A DNA stretch of 64,000 nt from Streptomyces genisteinicus (lineage in GTDB: Bacteria > Actinomycetota > Actinomycetes > Streptomycetales > Streptomycetaceae): the NCBI RefSeq assembly GCF_014489615.1, contig NZ_CP060825.1, positions 2,149,501 to 2,213,500 of the forward strand. Direction: 5' to 3'. Positions 59,611-64,000 of this stretch are shown here, one piece after another. Below the pieces are notes generated by a model, which worked only from the letters and a program-made list of their open reading frames with translations, searched no databases and had not been told where the DNA came from. Within the stretch, counting starts at the first letter, position 1. Each line of letters opens with the position of its first letter. A program made the translations under genes and the position numbers.

Positions 59611-61056
59611 ATGGGGATAGTCGCCGGACTCGACAGCTCGTCCGAGTACACACGCATCGTGGTCTGTGACGCGGACACGGGCGCCGTGCTGCGCCAGGGG
59701 TACGCGCCGCATCCGCTGGAGCCGAAGTCCACCGAGGCCGATCCGCAGGCCTGGCTGCTCTCGCTCGGCGAGGCCGCGGGCGGCGGGCTGCTGGAAGGCG
59801 TGCAGGCCATCGGTGTCTCGGCCCAGCAGCACGGCCTGATCACGCTCGACGCGCAGGGCGGCCCCGTGCGCCCCGCGCTGCTCGGCAACGACCGGCGCGC
59901 CCAGGTCGCCGCCGCCGATCTGGTGGACGCGCTCGGCGGGCGGCAGGCGTGGGCCGAGGCCGTCGGGTCGGTCCCGCAGGCGGCCCTGCCCGTCGCCAAG
60001 CTCCGCTGGCTGGCACGCACCGAACCGGAGGCCGCGCAGCGGGTGGCGGCGGTGCTCCAGCCGCACGACTGGCTGGTGTGGCAGCTGCTCGGCCGGCCCG
60101 CCCGCCGGACCACCGACCGCGGCGGCGCCTCCTGCACGGGCTACTGGTCGGCCGGCACCGGCGCCTGGCGCCCCGATCTCGTCGAGACGGCCCTCGGCCA
60201 CCAGTGCGCGCTGCCCGAGGTGCTCGGGCCCGCGGAGGCGGCGGGCACCACCCCGGAGGGGCTGCTGATCTCGGCCGGCACGGGCGAGACGATGGCCGCG
60301 GCGTTCGGCCTGGGCGTCCGCACCGGCGACGCGGTGGTGTCGCTGGGGGCCTCCGGCTCCGTGATGGCCGTCCACCACGAGGCGCTCGCCGACTCCACCG
60401 GGATGATCACCTCGTTCGCCGACGCGACCGGCATGCACCTGCCCGTGGTGCACACCCTGAACGCGGTCCGGGCGCTGCGCGGCACGGCCGAGATGCTCGG
60501 CGTCGAGGCGCTCGGGGACCTGTCCGAACTCGCGATGAAGTCCACCCCCGGCGCGTCCGGCCTGGTGATGCTGCCCTATCTGGAGGGCGAGCGCACACCC
60601 CAGCTGCCGCACACCGCGGGCACCTTGAGCGGGCTGCGGCGGGAGTCGATGAAGCCCGAGCACCTGGCGCGGGCCGCGTTCGAGGGCATGCTGTGCTCGC
60701 TGGCCGACGCGCTGGACGTGCTGCGCGGGCGCGGGGTGGAGGTGCGGCGGGTCTTCCTGCTGGGTGCCGCGGCCGAACTGCCCGCGGTGCAGGCCGTGGC
60801 CCCCGCGGTGTTCGCCGCCCAGGTCGTGGTTCCGCAGCCGGCGGACTACGCCGCCATCGGAGCGGCCCGCCAGGCGGCGTGGGCGCTGGGCGTGGCGCAG
60901 GGGACGCTCTCCCCCGCCGCTCCGCCGGCCTGGCAGGGCGCCTCTGCGCAGGTGTTCGAGCCGGGCGAGGACGCGGACGTCGGCATGGCCGTGCGCCAGC
61001 AGTACCGGGCCACGCGGGAGCAGATCCACCCGGGGGCGTTCGCCCAGGGGCTGTGA
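59611..61056 (+). CDS. FGGY-family carbohydrate kinase (xylulokinase-like)
   Basis: Sugar kinase of 481 aa with the actin-like ATPase fold. The N terminus has the phosphate loop GIVAGLDSSSEYTRIVV; SAQQHGL is the xylulokinase-type sugar contact; SLGASGSVMAV is the second phosphate loop; and PYLEGERTPQLPHTAG plus FLLGAAAELPAVQAVAP complete the FGGY pattern. Most similar in motif to xylulokinase, so D-xylulose is the likely substrate. A strong terminator follows. Confidence 0.9.
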   Translation: MGIVAGLDSSSEYTRIVVCDADTGAVLRQGYAPHPLEPKSTEADPQAWLLSLGEAAGGGLLEGVQAIGVSAQQHGLITLDAQGGPVRPALLGNDRRAQVAAADLVDALGGRQAWAEAVGSVPQAALPVAKLRWLARTEPEAAQRVAAVLQPHDWLVWQLLGRPARRTTDRGGASCTGYWSAGTGAWRPDLVETALGHQCALPEVLGPAEAAGTTPEGLLISAGTGETMAAAFGLGVRTGDAVVSLGASGSVMAVHHEALADSTGMITSFADATGMHLPVVHTLNAVRALRGTAEMLGVEALGDLSELAMKSTPGASGLVMLPYLEGERTPQLPHTAGTLSGLRRESMKPEHLARAAFEGMLCSLADALDVLRGRGVEVRRVFLLGAAAELPAVQAVAPAVFAAQVVVPQPADYAAIGAARQAAWALGVAQGTLSPAAPPAWQGASAQVFEPGEDADVGMAVRQQYRATREQIHPGAFAQGL

Positions 61057-61066
61057 GCGGCGCCGG

Positions 61067-61096
61067 ACGGACCATGCCCGCGCGGGCATGGTCCGT
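61067..61096 (+). terminator. Terminator of the sugar kinase gene
   Basis: Almost perfect palindrome with 14-bp arms (61067-61080 and 61083-61096) followed by TCTT, 10 nt after the stop codon. Confidence 0.88.
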
Positions 61097-61197
61097 TCTT
61101 GACCGGGGTTTGAGGAAAACCCCGGGAGGTTCGCGGACCGGGTGCCGGAAGATGGGGGGCATCCAACCCCCGATCGCGCCGAACCCGAGAGACACGT

Positions 61198-62931
61198 GTG
61201 CTGATACGACTCCTGCGGACCTACCTGGGCCCGTACAAGAGACCCATCGTCCTGCTGGTGCTGCTGCAACTGCTGCAGACCGGCGCCACCCTCTACCTGC
61301 CGACCCTCAACGCGGACATCATCGACGACGGTGTCGTCACCGGGGACACGGGCGTCATCCTGTCCCTCGGCGCCCTGATGATCGGCATCAGCGTCGTCCA
61401 GGTGGTGTGCAACATCGGGGCCGTCTTCTACGGGGCGCGCACGGCGTCCGCGCTCGGGCGGGACGTGCGGGCCGACGTGTTCGGCCGGGTGCAGAGCTTC
61501 TCCGCCCGTGAGGTCGGGCGCTTCGGGGCGCCGTCGCTGCTCACGCGCACCACCAACGACGTCCAGCAGGTCCAGATGCTGGTGCTGATGGCGTTCACGC
61601 TCATGGTCTCGGCGCCCATCATGTGCGTCGGCGGGATCGTGCTGGCGCTCGGGCAGGACGTGCGGCTGTCGGCCGTGCTGCTGGCCGTGGTGCCGGTGCT
61701 CGGCATCTCCGTGTCGCTGATCGTGAAGCGGATGCGGCCGCTGTTCCGCACCATGCAGGAGCGGCTGGACGGGGTGAACCGGGTGCTGCGCGAGCAGATC
61801 ACCGGCAACCGCGTGATCCGCGCGTTCGTCCGCGACGGCTACGAGACGGAGCGCTTCCGGGGTGCGAACCGGCAGCTGACGGACGTGTCGATGGCGACGG
61901 GCCGGCTGATGGCCCTGATGTTCCCCATCGTCATGACGGTCGTGAACGTGTCGTCGATCGCCGTCGTCTGGTTCGGTGCGCACCGGATCGAGAGCGGCGG
62001 GATGGAGATCGGCGCGCTCACGGCGTTCCTCGCCTATCTGATGCAGATCGTGATGGCCGTGATGATGGCCACGTTCATGTTCATGATGGTGCCGCGCGCC
62101 GAGGTGTGCGCGGAGCGCATCCAGGAGGTGCTGGACACCGAGTCCAGCGTCGTCCCGCCGAAGGCGCCGGTGCGCGAGCTGCGGGCGCACGGGCATCTGG
62201 AGGTGCGGGAAGCGGACTTCCGCTATCCGGGGGCGCAGGAGCCGGTGCTGCGGTCCGTGTCGCTGGCCGCCCGTCCCGGCGAGATCACGGCGATCATCGG
62301 GTCGACGGGCAGCGGCAAGTCGACCCTGCTCGGCCTCGTCCCCCGGCTGTTCGACGTGACGGGCGGCGAGGTGCTCGTGGACGGCGTGGACGTGCGCAGC
62401 CTGGACCCCGTGCTGATGGCGCGGACGGTCGGGCTGGTCCCGCAGAAGCCGTACCTGTTCACCGGCACCGTCGCCACCAATCTGCGGTACGGGAACCCGG
62501 AGGCGAGCGACGAGGAGCTGTGGCGGGCCCTGGAGGTCGCGCAGGCCGCCGACTTCGTCCGCGGTCTCGACGCCGGGCTGGACTCCCCCGTCGCCCAGGG
62601 CGGCACCAACGTCTCCGGCGGGCAGCGCCAGCGGCTGGCCATCGCGCGCACGCTGGTGCAGCGGCCGGAGATCTACCTGTTCGACGACTCCTTCTCGGCG
62701 CTCGACTACGCGACGGACGCGGCGCTGCGGACGGCGCTCGCGGCGGAGACGGCCGACGCGACGGTGGTGATCGTCGCCCAGCGGGTGTCGACGATCCGTG
62801 ACGCGGACCGGATCGTCGTCCTCGACGAGGGCCGGGTCGTGGGGACGGGCAGCCATCACGAGCTGATGGAGGGCAACGAGACGTACCGGGAGATCGTTCT
62901 CTCGCAGCTGACGGAGGCTGAGGCCGCATGA
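61198..62931 (+). CDS. ABC exporter subunit 1 (membrane plus ATPase)
   Basis: Half-transporter of 577 aa: six membrane helices (about 15-310) and an ATPase domain with Walker A GSTGSGKST, the Q-loop VPQKPYLFTGT, signature VSGGQRQRLA and Walker B YLFDDSFSALD. The residue after the Walker B Asp is D497 instead of the catalytic Glu, as in the degenerate-site subunit of heterodimeric exporters such as TM287/288. Its stop overlaps the next subunit start (ATGA). The substrate (drug or lipid) is unknown. Confidence 0.92.
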   Translation: MLIRLLRTYLGPYKRPIVLLVLLQLLQTGATLYLPTLNADIIDDGVVTGDTGVILSLGALMIGISVVQVVCNIGAVFYGARTASALGRDVRADVFGRVQSFSAREVGRFGAPSLLTRTTNDVQQVQMLVLMAFTLMVSAPIMCVGGIVLALGQDVRLSAVLLAVVPVLGISVSLIVKRMRPLFRTMQERLDGVNRVLREQITGNRVIRAFVRDGYETERFRGANRQLTDVSMATGRLMALMFPIVMTVVNVSSIAVVWFGAHRIESGGMEIGALTAFLAYLMQIVMAVMMATFMFMMVPRAEVCAERIQEVLDTESSVVPPKAPVRELRAHGHLEVREADFRYPGAQEPVLRSVSLAARPGEITAIIGSTGSGKSTLLGLVPRLFDVTGGEVLVDGVDVRSLDPVLMARTVGLVPQKPYLFTGTVATNLRYGNPEASDEELWRALEVAQAADFVRGLDAGLDSPVAQGGTNVSGGQRQRLAIARTLVQRPEIYLFDDSFSALDYATDAALRTALAAETADATVVIVAQRVSTIRDADRIVVLDEGRVVGTGSHHELMEGNETYREIVLSQLTEAEAA

Positions 62932-64000
62932 GCGGGCCGGGTGCTGCACGGATGATGGCCGGCGGGTCGCCGGCCGACCGTTCGATGGATTTCAAGGGCT
63001 CCGGCCGCCGGCTGCTGCGGCGGCTCGCTCCCGAGCGGGCCCTGCTGTGGGTGATGCTGTGCGCCGCGGTGCTCTCCGTCGCGCTGTCGGTGATCGGGCC
63101 GAAGATCCTGGGCACGGCGACGGACCTGGTCTTCGCCGGGGTCGTCGGCCGCGGGATGCCGGAGGGGGCCACCAAGGAGCAGGCGGTCGAGAGCGTCCGG
63201 GAGGGCGGCGACGGCTCGCTCGCGGACATGCTCGGCGGGGTGGACTTCACCCCGGGCGAGGGCATCGACTTCACCGCCGTCGGCCAGGTGCTGCTGCTGG
63301 CGCTCGCCGTGTACGTGGGCGCGGGCCTGCTGATGCTGGTGGCGACCCGGATGTCGATCAAGGTGATCAACCGGACCGTGTACCGGATGCGCGAGGACGT
63401 GCAGACGAAGCTGGCGCGGCTGCCGCTGTCGTACTTCGACAAGGCGCAGCGCGGCGAGGTCCTCAGCCGGGCCACCAACGACCTCGACAACATCTCGCAG
63501 ACGCTCCAGCAGTCGATGGGGCAGCTGATCAACTCCCTGCTGACGATCGTCGGCGTGCTGGTGATGATGTTCTGGATCTCCCCGCTGCTGGCGCTGGTCG
63601 CGCTGGTGACGGTGCCGGTGTCGGTGTTCGTCGCGGCGCGGATCGGCAAGCGGTCGCAGCCGCACTTCGTGCAGCAGTGGAAGTCGACCGGCACCCTGAA
63701 CGCGCACATCGAGGAGATGTACACGGGCCACGGGCTGGTCAAGGTGTTCGGGCGGCAGGACGAGGCGGCGCGGGACTTCGCCGAGCAGAACGAGGCGCTC
63801 TACGAGGCCGGTTTCCGGGCGCAGTTCACCAGCGGCATGATGCAGCCGGTCATGTTCTTCGTGTCCAACATCAACTACGTGCTGGTCGCGGTGGTGGGGG
63901 GTCTGCGGGTCGCCTCGGGTTCGCTGTCGATCGGCGACGTGCAGGCGTTCATCCAGTACTCGCGCCAGTTCTCGATGCCGCTGACGCAGGTCGCGTCGAT
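62928..64000 (+). CDS. ABC exporter subunit 2, partial at window edge
   Basis: The second half-transporter begins at ATG 62928 and runs past the end of the window. About 357 residues are visible: a basic N terminus, then the six-helix membrane domain with an extra loop between helices 1 and 2 (VVGRGMPEGATKEQAVESVRE region), and the typical LPLSYFDKAQRGEVLSRATNDLD coupling segment (split as LPLSYFDKAQRGE and VLSRATNDLD). The ATPase domain lies outside. Overlap with subunit 1 supports a heterodimer. Confidence 0.92.
   Translation, partial: MSGPGAARMMAGGSPADRSMDFKGSGRRLLRRLAPERALLWVMLCAAVLSVALSVIGPKILGTATDLVFAGVVGRGMPEGATKEQAVESVREGGDGSLADMLGGVDFTPGEGIDFTAVGQVLLLALAVYVGAGLLMLVATRMSIKVINRTVYRMREDVQTKLARLPLSYFDKAQRGEVLSRATNDLDNISQTLQQSMGQLINSLLTIVGVLVMMFWISPLLALVALVTVPVSVFVAARIGKRSQPHFVQQWKSTGTLNAHIEEMYTGHGLVKVFGRQDEAARDFAEQNEALYEAGFRAQFTSGMMQPVMFFVSNINYVLVAVVGGLRVASGSLSIGDVQAFIQYSRQFSMPLTQVAS

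Overview
The window is chromosomal DNA of a Streptomyces-type actinomycete. GC is very high (over 70% in most genes), GTG and even TTG starts are common, and the gene set is typical of the genus: the fabD-fabH-acpP-fabF cluster behind a FasR-type regulator, MurJ and FemX-like wall genes, DUF397, DUF3145, DUF6153 and SCO2400-family proteins, and a MatB-type malonyl-CoA synthetase. No species can be named from the sequence alone.

Layout. 1-13 kb: a MerR/aldo-keto reductase pair, an acetyltransferase, a beta-lactamase-fold hydrolase, a minus-strand wall/signalling run (FemX-like, MurJ, response regulator, histidine kinase, GerMN-like lipoprotein), an L,D-transpeptidase lipoprotein, a HigBA-like toxin-antitoxin pair, a decayed Scr1-type regulator next to an intact DUF397 gene, and a HEAT-like protein. 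13-19 kb: a pirin, then fasR and the type II fatty acid synthase genes, ending in a strong terminator and a 16-unit 15-bp tandem repeat. 19-31 kb: DUF3145, secreted hydrolases, a nitrilase-family amidohydrolase, a Ser/Thr kinase, an EI24 membrane protein, an M14 peptidase, Ohr, and a divergent MarR/oxidoreductase pair with two matching palindromes between them. 31-48 kb: an SCO2400-family protein, an MreB-like protein with altered ATPase residues 8 nt upstream of a GAF kinase whose ATPase domain also looks degenerate, an MFS transporter, matB overlapping a fused carboxyltransferase, a large subtilase, a sigma-like/zinc-finger/membrane/lectin fusion, a VOC protein, and a DUF6153-DUF305 pair.

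48,423-58,689 is a genomic island of about 10.2 kb inserted in a tRNA(CAU) gene. Both ends carry an identical 47-bp copy of the tRNA 3' half. The complete tRNA lies on the right. What looks like its original terminator is stranded beyond the left end. Iterated GTCCCC motifs lie just inside each end. The cargo has lower GC than the chromosome and every recognisable gene is defence-related: a GmrSD-like DUF262/HNH protein followed by a RadC/JAMM protein (plus strand), facing a minus-strand run of hsdR, AbiEi antitoxin, AbiEii toxin and a fused hsdM-hsdS, in which the last three genes are linked by overlapping stop/start codons. No integrase gene is visible, so the island looks like a cargo-only element that would need a recombinase in trans, or one that has lost its own.

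After the island come tRNA(CAU), two tRNA-Asn genes, a YtxH-like protein, an FGGY sugar kinase and a heterodimeric ABC exporter pair; the second subunit runs off the window.
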